From Archangium violaceum (lineage in GTDB: Bacteria; Myxococcota; Myxococcia; Myxococcales; Myxococcaceae), in NCBI RefSeq assembly GCF_016859125.1, contig NZ_CP069338.1, positions 124,001 to 188,000 of the forward strand: DNA of 64,000 nt. Direction: 5' to 3'. The notes under the pieces are model-generated. The model ran no database searches. It saw nothing but the letters and a program-made list of their open reading frames with translations, and had not been told where the DNA came from. Every line of letters starts with the position of its first letter. Position 1 is the first letter of the stretch. Shown here piece after piece: positions 41,464-48,503 of this stretch. The position numbers were made by a program, and so were the translations under genes.

Positions 41464-42273
41464 ATGCGAATTCCCACCTGCCTCGCCCTCGTCCTCCTCT
41501 CCACCTCTTGCGGCCGGGAGCCACCGTCGAAGGAGGAGATCGAAGACGCGAGGGCCCGGGTGGACCTCGCGGTCCACGCGGCGCACCAGGCCCGCACGGC
41601 GCTCGAGCTGCTCGGACTCCTCCCCGTCTACACCTGCGGCGAGCCCCGCCGTACCTTCGTGGGCAAGGTCACCGATGGCATCCAGGTTCAGGTGGCCTGC
41701 GTCACCGCCACCACCGAGGCCCGGGGCGACGCCTCGGACGCGGTGGTGCTCTCCTTCCCCGAGGCCCACTGCTCCGTGAACGGGCACACCGTGTCCGGCC
41801 AGAGCGCCTTCATCTACCAGGGAGGCGAGGAGCGGATGGACGTCTTCGCCGATCTGCGCGGGCTGAAGGTGGATGGCGAGTCGCTCGAAGCCAAGGTGGG
41901 CTACGGCACCTGCGGCGACGAGAAGCGCTTCTGGACCGAGGCCGCTGGCGCCCTCCCGGGCCGGGCCGGCAGCAGCTACAGCGTGAACGGGCGGGTGGGC
42001 CTGCGCGAGGATGGCCTGCCCCTCATCGGCGGCACCACGCTCGTGTTCGACGGGCCCGCCGAGGTGACCGGGCCGCTGGGCACGGATCACATCACCCTCT
42101 CCGAGCTGCAGTACGAGGTGGGCGAGTTCCTGCCCAAGAAGGGCGAGGCCCTCATCTCGACCGCGGATGGCCGCCGGATGAAGGTCACCTTCAGTGAAGT
42201 GTTGTGGCGCGTGGGCAAGGTGGAGGTCGAAATCGACGACAAGGAGCCGGTGACGGTGCCCATCGTCCGGTGA
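41464..42273 (+). CDS. Hypothetical lipoprotein
   Basis: The protein has 269 residues. The signal is MRIPTCLALVLLSTSC, giving a lipid-modified Cys16. The mature protein begins with a short helix (KEEIEDARARVDLAVHAAHQART), followed by a beta-rich domain with four cysteines (YTCGEP, VACVTA, EAHCSV, GTCGDE) that may form two disulfides. The C-terminal part (EVGEFLPKKGEALISTADGRRMKVTF) is also beta-rich. No family recognised. It lies 22 nt before the phasin-like gene but looks functionally unrelated. Confidence 0.75.
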   Translation: MRIPTCLALVLLSTSCGREPPSKEEIEDARARVDLAVHAAHQARTALELLGLLPVYTCGEPRRTFVGKVTDGIQVQVACVTATTEARGDASDAVVLSFPEAHCSVNGHTVSGQSAFIYQGGEERMDVFADLRGLKVDGESLEAKVGYGTCGDEKRFWTEAAGALPGRAGSSYSVNGRVGLREDGLPLIGGTTLVFDGPAEVTGPLGTDHITLSELQYEVGEFLPKKGEALISTADGRRMKVTFSEVLWRVGKVEVEIDDKEPVTVPIVR

Positions 42274-42295
42274 GTCCGAGGTAGGATTCCGGGGT

Positions 42296-42727
42296 ATGAC
42301 CGCCCCAGACTCCCGCCCCTCCCCTGGCCTGCTCGCCCGTGCCCTGAAGAAGGTCGGGCAGCTCACCAGCCCGGAGACCCGCTCGGGCCAGGTCTTCGCC
42401 AAGGCCGAGCGGGGTCTCACCCAGGTGGCCGCGCGCCTCGCCGAGAGCCCCACCTTCCTGCGCGTCAGCGGCGGCCTCATGCGCCGTGGCTTCACCCAGC
42501 AGATCCGCCGCACCTCGATGATGGAGAAGACGCTGCACTCGCTGCGCGTGCCCACCGCCTCCGAGGTCGATGCCCTTCGCGACCAGCTGCGCCGCATGGG
42601 AGATCAGGTCGAGGCGCTCGGCTCGCAGCTCGAGCACGTCGTCGAGCTGCTGGAGCGCCAGGAGCAGCAGCCGGCCCCCTCCTCCACCCCCGCGCCCCGC
42701 CGTCGCCGGACGCCCTCGTCCAGGTAG
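42296..42727 (+). CDS. Phasin-like / PHA-associated small protein
   Basis: The protein has 143 residues: an N-terminal amphipathic region (LLARALKKVGQLTSPETRSGQVFAKAERGLTQV), a helical heptad-like stretch (DALRDQLRRMGDQVEALGSQLEHVVELLERQEQQ), and a basic Pro/Arg tail (APRRRRTPSS). This is the layout of phasin or PHA-granule associated proteins: coiled coil plus basic tail. The assignment rests mainly on the PhaC-like gene two positions downstream, so it is tentative. The basic tail would also suit DNA binding, as in PhaM. Confidence 0.55.
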   Translation: MTAPDSRPSPGLLARALKKVGQLTSPETRSGQVFAKAERGLTQVAARLAESPTFLRVSGGLMRRGFTQQIRRTSMMEKTLHSLRVPTASEVDALRDQLRRMGDQVEALGSQLEHVVELLERQEQQPAPSSTPAPRRRRTPSSR

Positions 42728-42753
42728 AGCTCCTGGCATCCGCGAGGTCTCCC

Positions 42754-43350
42754 ATGCCTCGGACCGCAGAACAGAACCAACGGTTGAAGGAGGAGCGGCG
42801 GCGCGCGCTGCTGAAGGCGGCGCGCGAGGTCTTCGCTCGCCGGGGACTGGCGGCCACCAAGATGACGGACCTCGCCGCCGCCGCGGGCATCAGCTACGGG
42901 CTCGTCTATCACTACTTCCCGGACAAGGAGTCCGTGTTCGCCGCACTCGTGGATGAGACCGTGCGGGGCGGTATCGAGCTGCTCGTCTCGGCGCGGCAAA
43001 GGCCCGGAACGCCCTGGGAGCAACTCCATTACGTCTGCACCCAGATGTTGGAGGGCATCCGGAAGCAGCCCGCCATCCCCCTCATCCTCGTGCAGGCGCA
43101 TGCCAGCGAGAGTATCCCCGCCGCGGTGGAGCAGGCCCTGGACCGCTACAGCACCGAGTTCAACCGGAACCTCGAGGAGCTCATCACGTCCGGACAGAAG
43201 GCGGGGCAGATCGTGGACGTCCCCGCCGAGGAGCTCGCGCGGACCTTCATTGCCACCGTGCAGGGGCTCGCGCTGACGCAGCTCTTCCCCCAGATGAGGG
43301 ACACGCCATTTCCCTCGACCGACACCGTCCTGCGGCTCTTCAAGCCCTGA
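42754..43350 (+). CDS. TetR-family transcriptional regulator
   Basis: The protein has 198 residues. The helix-turn-helix is ALLKAAREVFARRGLAATKMTDLAAAAGISYGLVYHYFPDKESVF at residues about 17-60, with the TetR consensus intact. The C-terminal helical ligand domain (QAHASESIPAAVEQALDRYS) is variable. It lies between the phasin-like and PhaC-like genes on the same strand and probably controls this PHA or lipid locus, perhaps through an acyl ligand (inference). No clear operator was found in the short gaps. Confidence 0.9.
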   Translation: MPRTAEQNQRLKEERRRALLKAAREVFARRGLAATKMTDLAAAAGISYGLVYHYFPDKESVFAALVDETVRGGIELLVSARQRPGTPWEQLHYVCTQMLEGIRKQPAIPLILVQAHASESIPAAVEQALDRYSTEFNRNLEELITSGQKAGQIVDVPAEELARTFIATVQGLALTQLFPQMRDTPFPSTDTVLRLFKP

Positions 43351-43387
43351 GCTATGGTAGCGGCTACCTGATACCCGGAGCTCACTC

Positions 43388-44524
43388 GTGAATCGGCCCG
43401 CCCAAGCCATCCAGCGGATCCGCTCGTTCGTCTCGTCCCAGGTCGACGTCTCGCGCTCGCTCGCGCAGGCCCTGCAGGACCGCTCCATCAACCCCTATCC
43501 GTACCTCAAGCCCTTCATCGAGAAGGCCGCCAACGTCCGCGAGCCGCCCATCAGCCCCACCCCGCACTCGGTGGTGTACACGCGCGGCAGCATGCGTCTG
43601 TTGCGTTACGCCTCGCCCCGGCGCCGCTTCCGCACGCCCATCCTCTTCGTCTACTCGCTCATCAACCGCTGGTACATCCTCGACTTCCTGCCCGGCCGCA
43701 GTCTCATCGAGTACCTCACCCGCCAGGGCTACGACGTCTACGCCATCGACTGGGGCGTCGCCGGGCAGGACGAGCAGAACCTCACGTGGAGCGAGCTGCT
43801 GGGCGGACACCTGCGCTCCGCCGTGCGCTGGACGCTGCGCGTGAGCGACAGCGAGGACCTGACGCTCTACGGCTACTGCATGGGTGGCACCATGGCGCTG
43901 GCCTACACCTCGCTCTACCCCGAGGGCGTGCGCAACCTGGTGGTCCAGGCGACTCCCGTGGACTTCACGAAGGGCGGCATCTACTCGCTGTGGACGCAGC
44001 AGCGGCACTTCGACGTGGACTCGCTGGTGGATGCCTACGGCAACGTGCCCACCTACGTGCTGGAGAGCGGCTTCTTCATGGCGGGCCCCGTCCAGCGCAT
44101 CACCAAGTGGCTCGACGTGTGCCGGCAGATCGACGACCCGGGCTTCGTCACCACCTTCCTCGCCCTGGAGCGCTGGGGCTCGGATGCCGTCCCCTTCCCC
44201 GGTGAGGTCTACCGGCAGTACATCCGCGACTGCTACCAGCAGAACCTCTTCTGTCAGAACCGCATGGAGGTGGGCGGCGAGCGCGTGGACCTGGGCAACA
44301 TCCAGTGCCCCGTGCTCAACATCATCGCGGAGCAGGACAACATCGCCCCACCGGCCATGAGCGAGCCGCTGCCGGACCTGGTGGGCACGAAGGACTGCGA
44401 GACGATGCGCTTCCCGGTGGGCCACATCGGCCTGTCGGCGTCCAGCAAGTCGCCGGTGAGGGTGTGGCCCCGCATCTCCGCCTGGATGGGACAGCGCTCG
44501 CGGGTACTGGAGGCAGGAGAATGA
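43388..44524 (+). CDS. Poly(3-hydroxyalkanoate) synthase-like protein (PhaC family)
   Basis: The protein has 378 residues from the GTG at 43388 (GGAG 7 nt upstream). The lipase-like box has Cys instead of Ser, LTLYGYCMGGTMAL (C164), which defines PhaC polymerases rather than esterases. The Asp (NIIAEQDNIAPP) and His (FPVGHIGLS) complete the triad. The length matches class III/IV PhaC subunits (about 355-390), which need a PhaE or PhaR partner; none is obvious unless the phasin-like gene serves. It forms polyester granules from hydroxyacyl-CoA. The stop overlaps the next start. Confidence 0.87.
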   Translation: MNRPAQAIQRIRSFVSSQVDVSRSLAQALQDRSINPYPYLKPFIEKAANVREPPISPTPHSVVYTRGSMRLLRYASPRRRFRTPILFVYSLINRWYILDFLPGRSLIEYLTRQGYDVYAIDWGVAGQDEQNLTWSELLGGHLRSAVRWTLRVSDSEDLTLYGYCMGGTMALAYTSLYPEGVRNLVVQATPVDFTKGGIYSLWTQQRHFDVDSLVDAYGNVPTYVLESGFFMAGPVQRITKWLDVCRQIDDPGFVTTFLALERWGSDAVPFPGEVYRQYIRDCYQQNLFCQNRMEVGGERVDLGNIQCPVLNIIAEQDNIAPPAMSEPLPDLVGTKDCETMRFPVGHIGLSASSKSPVRVWPRISAWMGQRSRVLEAGE

Positions 44525-45420
44525 ACGAGGCGCGGGCAAGGGAGAACGCGGTGCACTCGAGGGAGGGCGCCATCCGGCTGCGCGACGGGCGCACGCTGGC
44601 CTACGTCGAGTCCGGAAACCTCGAGGGCATGCCGGTCATCTTCATGCACGGCAACCCGGGCTCCCGCTACATGCGGCACCCGGATGACGGGCTCACGGCG
44701 AGCCTGGGCGTGCGGCTCATCACCCCGGACCGGCCGGGCTACGGCAAGTCGGACTTCAAGAAGGGACGCACCCTGCTGGACATGCCAGCGGACGTCGAGC
44801 AACTGGCCAACACGCTGGGGCTGGGCCGCTTCGCCGTCATGGGCGTGTCCGCGGGAGGCCCCTACGTGGCGGCCTGCGCGTACCGCCTGGGCGAGCGGCT
44901 CACGGGCGCGGCCATCGTCTCCGGCTCGGCGCCTTTCAACCGCTCCGGGGCCATGGCGGGCGTGAACCGGGACTACCGCGCCGCCTACAGCATGGCCATG
45001 TGGCCGGGCTGGCTGCTGCTGCCGGTGATGTCGCTGCACGACCAGACCGTGCGCCGCAAGCCCGAGCGCGCGCTGGAGACGTTGATGAAGGAGTGCTCGG
45101 CGGATGACCGGGCGCTGCTGTCGGATCCAGCCATCGCCGCCCAGGTGAAGGGCTTCCGCTTCGAGGCCTCGCGCCAGGGCGTACAGGGGATGATTCAAGA
45201 GGCCCGGCTGCTCACCTCCCCGTGGGGCTTCCCACTCGAGGACATCCGCATCCCCGTACACCTCTGGTACTGGGAGGGAGACTCCATCGTGCCGCTGCAG
45301 ATGGGACGCTACCTGCACGCGCGCATCCCGAACACGGTACCCCACTTCCTGCAGGGAGGCGGGCACTTCTCCCTCTACTCCCACTGGAAGGACATCCTCG
45401 CCGCGCTGGTGCGCGGCTGA
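44521..45420 (+). CDS. Alpha/beta hydrolase
   Basis: The protein has 299 residues. The ATG at 44521 overlaps the PhaC-like stop (ATGA). Fold markers: VIFMHGNPGSRYM (oxyanion HGNPG), TPDRPGYGKSD, the nucleophile in VMGVSAGGPYVA, Asp in LWYWEGDSIVPLQ and His in LQGGGHFSLYS. It resembles general esterase or epoxide-hydrolase-like proteins. Translational coupling to PhaC suggests a role in hydroxyacyl or polymer turnover, for example as an intracellular depolymerase or thioesterase (inference). Confidence 0.85.
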   Translation: MNEARARENAVHSREGAIRLRDGRTLAYVESGNLEGMPVIFMHGNPGSRYMRHPDDGLTASLGVRLITPDRPGYGKSDFKKGRTLLDMPADVEQLANTLGLGRFAVMGVSAGGPYVAACAYRLGERLTGAAIVSGSAPFNRSGAMAGVNRDYRAAYSMAMWPGWLLLPVMSLHDQTVRRKPERALETLMKECSADDRALLSDPAIAAQVKGFRFEASRQGVQGMIQEARLLTSPWGFPLEDIRIPVHLWYWEGDSIVPLQMGRYLHARIPNTVPHFLQGGGHFSLYSHWKDILAALVRG

Positions 45421-45456
45421 CAACCCAGAGGATTCCGATGCGGTGAGGGGCCCGCG

Positions 45457-45885
45457 CTATCGCACGTCGAGGATGCGGCCCCTCCCATCAATGGCATAGG
45501 TCGCTCCGGCGTCGAGGACAATGGCATCAAGGCCACATCGGGACAGCCGGGGCAGGAAGCTCACGAAGTAGAGGTCGTCGTTGGCCCGCAGAACAGACGT
45601 ATCATACGTCGACCAACGAGAGAGACACTCGGCGATCCGTTCGTTGTCTCCCTTCACCTTCGAACCGGGAGGAAGGAAGTCATCCATCGCGACCCTGAGT
45701 GCCCCCATGTGCTGTCCATTCAGATGCACCCCCGGCTCGAAGGAGTCAGGAAACCTCACCTGCTCCGCCTCTTCGGACGGCGCACGCTCCGCCGTGGGAC
45801 GCTTGTAATAGCCAAAGTGGGACAGCAGAGAACAACCCGTCAGGAAGCAGGAGAAGCAGAGCACAACGGGTACGAGCGATTTCAT
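45457..45885 (-). CDS. Hypothetical lipoprotein, lower-GC pair member
   Basis: The protein has 142 residues. The signal is MKSLVPVVLCFSCFLTGC, with the lipobox FLTGC. The mature part has SFEPGVHLNGQHMGALRVAMDDFLPPG and ends DAIVLDAGATYAIDGRGRILDVR, which looks like a small beta-rich domain. Codon use is less GC-rich than the surroundings, suggesting horizontal acquisition. It follows, on the same strand, the broken JAMM-motif lipoprotein gene, and the two probably arrived together. No family recognised. Confidence 0.75.
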   Translation of the reverse strand: MKSLVPVVLCFSCFLTGCSLLSHFGYYKRPTAERAPSEEAEQVRFPDSFEPGVHLNGQHMGALRVAMDDFLPPGSKVKGDNERIAECLSRWSTYDTSVLRANDDLYFVSFLPRLSRCGLDAIVLDAGATYAIDGRGRILDVR

Positions 45886-45963
45886 GACGTCTCATTGATC
45901 TGAACATCGTGAGAACGGCTCATGGCGCCAATCCGCCGCCATGCTCCACTTCCGGGCATCATC

Positions 45964-46551
45964 TCAGGGCAACCAACCTTGCCCCTCGAGCATCCGAATG
46001 TCTCCATCTTCATTGATGACCTGGCCAATGGGAGCCCATCTGCCTTCACGTAAAGCCGAGACCACACGTGACGTGTTGTTATAACCATACGCTCTGCATT
46101 CTCCACTCCTCTCCCGGTAGAGCATCAGCAAGTCACGGTCGAAGATTCGTCCAGTGCGCTTATCCAAGAACCGTGTCGGACGCCATTGGCTATCGATGCT
46201 CAGATCTTCCCTCGAGAACTGTCGATTGTTGGGATGAGAGTGCGCTCCACCCAGGATGATGGCGTCCGTGTGCTCAGGATCGTCAAGAGACCTGGGAAGT
46301 TCGCAATACTTCTTTCCGCCCTCCTTGCTACCTCCGATGTCGGAGAGATAGCTGAGAAAGAACGCATCCTTCATCCCGGAATAATAGTGCAACGCGCAGT
46401 ACTCGAACCCGTAGGCACCATTCGACGCACCGGGCTGGCGGGTCATGATTTCACATGCGTTCGCGGCCAGTTCCTCGCTCGTCTTGAACGGTCCGGCCAG
46501 TGGGGCCCTGCACCTGGAGTAATCCATCCTCCATGCGGCGCACCCGGACAT
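45964..46551 (-). pseudogene. 3' part of an IS-split lipoprotein gene with a JAMM-like HSHP motif
   Basis: The surviving frame has 195 codons from an ATG that lies inside the IS target duplication. It encodes a domain with AIILGGAHSHPNNRQFSREDLS, resembling the H-x-H-P...S-x2-D metal motif of JAMM/DUF4329 peptidases, plus AYGFEYCALHYY. The original start and lipoprotein signal are at 48239-48320, beyond the insertion sequence. Rejoining the two pieces also needs a one-base correction in the G4/C4 run at 46502-46505 to give QVQGPLAGPFKTSEELA. The visible N-terminus MSGCAAWRMDYSRC is therefore an out-of-frame artefact. Confidence 0.65.
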
Positions 46552-46557
46552 GAGGGT
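46546..46557 (+). repeat. Left target-site duplication of the IS
   Basis: GGACATGAGGGT directly abuts the left terminal inverted repeat and is repeated exactly at 48239-48250. Confidence 0.85.
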
Positions 46558-46588
46558 CAGGCTTGATTCAAAGTCCCACGGGAGAGGT
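46558..46588 (+). repeat. Left terminal inverted repeat of the IS
   Basis: It pairs with 48209-48238, including the exact blocks TTGAT, CAAAGTCC and GGAGAGGT with a few mismatches between. Confidence 0.8.
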
Positions 46589-46725
46589 CATCCCACCCAG
46601 GCCTACGGCTGAAGTATAGTCCCGCCTACAGGCGCCCACCGGAGGCGAGCAGCCGCGGGCTGATCGCGAGGGGGAGCGCCAGCACAGAGCCGGAGACGGG
46701 CCGGACAGGTCCGGGGAGAAGAAGG

Positions 46726-48038
46726 ATGAGTGGGAAGAAAAACCGGGGCGGGAGGACTGGCGGGCCATCCACACCCCAAGCGGGAAACGGGAAGGGGAAG
46801 AAGGACGAGCAGGAAACCCCCTCCCGCGTGCAGAGGATGATGGCGAGCCTGGGGCTGACATTCAAGGAGGTAAAGGACCCCCGGGCCCGCCGGGGACAGA
46901 GGCATCCGCTGGCGGCGATGTTGATGCTGCTGGTGCAGGCGCTGGCGGTGGGGCGGCGGGTGTTGAGGCATGCCGAGGCGCTGGGGAGGACATGCTGCGC
47001 GAAGGCACGGCGCCCGAGGGGCTGAAGCGGCCGGTGTCCGACACGACGTTGGATAGGCTGCTGGGGAAGTTGGAGCCAGAGGGGTTGGAGCAGGAGGTGC
47101 ACCAGATGGTGCACCGAGGCCTGGAAGTGGGGCTGATACGCCATGAGCTCTTCGCCCGGGGCGTCGTCAGCATTGACGGGAAGGCAGGGGAGAGCACGCC
47201 GGGGCAGCCGCCGTGCGAGCCGAGCCACACGACGAAGGATGAGCAGGGGCGGGAGTACTGGTACCCGTACGCGCTGCGCGCCAGTCTCACCAGCAGCGCG
47301 GCCCAGCCGGTGCTCGACCAGAAGTTGCTGGAAGGCAAGCAGGGAGAGGCGACGGCGTTCCCGGAGTTGTTCAAACGGGTGGTGGAGAAGTTCGGGCGGC
47401 ATTTCGAGTACGTGACAGTGGACGCGGGAATGACGAGCGCGGCCAATGCGCGGGTGGTGAGGGAGGCGGGCAAGCACTACCTGATGGCGCTCAAGGAGAA
47501 CTTCCACCGGCTACATGACAAGGCGTGGGTGGCGCTGGCGGTGGCGCCAGTGAAGGTGCGCACGCGCGAGCGGACGAGCGGGGAGTGGGTGGAGAGGGAG
47601 TTGAGGGTGGTGGACAAGCCGCCAGAGGAGGACTTTCCCGGCGCCCAGCAATGGGTATGGGTGCGGCAGACGCGAACCAGAGACGGCGAGCTGCCGAAGG
47701 TGGAGACGCGGCTGTTCCTCACCTCCATTCCCACAGGGCAACTGTCCCCGGAGCGGATGCTGACGTTGGTACGCCGGCACTGGGGGATTGAGAACGGGCC
47801 CAACTGGACAGCGGACGTGGTGCTGGAGGAGGACAGCGCCTCGCCCAGCCTGCGAGGCAATGCACCCCTGGTGCTCAGCTGGCTGCGTTTGCTGGCCTAC
47901 AACCTGCTGGCCCTGGTGCGCACGCACCTGCCGACTCGCGACAAACGGCCCCAAAGCTTCGCACGCACCATGGAGGTGCTCTACCAGGGCCTGTTGGGTC
48001 TGGCCGTGCTGCCCGAGAGTCTGGCCACACTTGCCTGA
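46726..48038 (+). pseudogene. ISAs1-family transposase, frameshifted
   Basis: The first frame (46726-47025) encodes the N-terminal part (MMASLGLTFKEVKDPRARRGQRHPLAAML). The second frame, open from about 46992, carries the DDE domain: VVSIDGKAGE (first Asp), YVTVDAGMTSA (second Asp), RRHWGIENGPNWTADVV (Glu region). Inserting one G in the run at 46983-46986 would restore ALGEDMLREG and a continuous protein of about 437 residues. The element is therefore probably non-autonomous as sequenced, unless the shift is programmed or a homopolymer error. Confidence 0.85.
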
Positions 48039-48208
48039 GCGCCCGCCAGCTGCTCCCGCTCCGGCCTTCCCGCGCCTCTTCTCCCCTGGCTGTTCGGCCT
48101 GTGTACCTTCACTCCTGTCCTTCCACGGCGCCCCTCTTTCAGGCGCCGTCCGGAGGGATGCTCCCTCTTTGCCTGTGAATGTCTGGACTTGCTCTCCGCC
48201 TCTTCAAA

Positions 48209-48238
48209 ACCTCTCCTACGGACTTTGGATCAATCCTG
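48209..48238 (-). repeat. Right terminal inverted repeat of the IS
   Basis: ACCTCTCC and GGACTTTG lead to ATCAATCCTG, complementary to the left end at 46558-46588. Confidence 0.8.
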
Positions 48239-48250
48239 GGACATGAGGGT
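48239..48250 (+). repeat. Right target-site duplication of the IS
   Basis: GGACATGAGGGT, identical to 46546-46557. Confidence 0.85.
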
Positions 48251-48320
48251 TGGGCGTCGAGCAGCCACAGGTGCTACTCATCAGCCACAACACAATCGCC
48301 CAGCAGGAACTCCTGAGCAT
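48239..48320 (-). pseudogene. Displaced 5' end (signal peptide) of the IS-split lipoprotein gene
   Basis: The ATG at 48320 follows GGAG (5-nt spacer) on the minus strand and encodes MLRSSCWAIVLWLMSSTCGC followed by STPNPHV. This is a lipoprotein signal with a Cys after T-C-G. Joined to 46545 across the IS it continues RVRRMEDGLLQVQG, then meets the frameshift described at 45964-46551. The remaining gap to 48503 (about 180 bp) shows no gene. Confidence 0.6.
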
Positions 48321-48503
48321 GCTCGCTCCGTAAACGATTACGCGCAGCCGGTCAAGAAGACCCTATTCAAGATTACCATGCAAACACAGCACGGTCGAGG
48401 GAGGAACGGTCCTTCACCTCATTGGCATGGGCAGTCCCCCGCGGAGCCCCCGCAGTCACCAGCACCCGTTGCCGACAACAGGCCACCAACCAGTGAGAGG
48501 AAA

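Larger units (their letters stand above)
46558..48238 (+). mobile_element. Insertion sequence, ISAs1 family (1681 bp)
   Basis: The element is bounded by imperfect terminal inverted repeats of about 30 bp: the left begins CAGGCTTGATTCAAAGTCC, the right (complement) begins CAGGATTGATCCAAAGTCC. It is flanked by a 12-bp direct repeat. It carries one transposase of ISAs1 type, split by a frameshift. The start CAGG-TTGAT-CAAAGTCC is characteristic of the family. The duplication is slightly longer than the 8-10 bp I recall for the family. The intact direct repeats show a recent, unrearranged insertion. Confidence 0.88.

Noticed and set aside
45505-45525. GAGGACAATGGC resembling the operator-like motif
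   Set aside because: It lies within lipoprotein coding sequence and lacks the second half-site.
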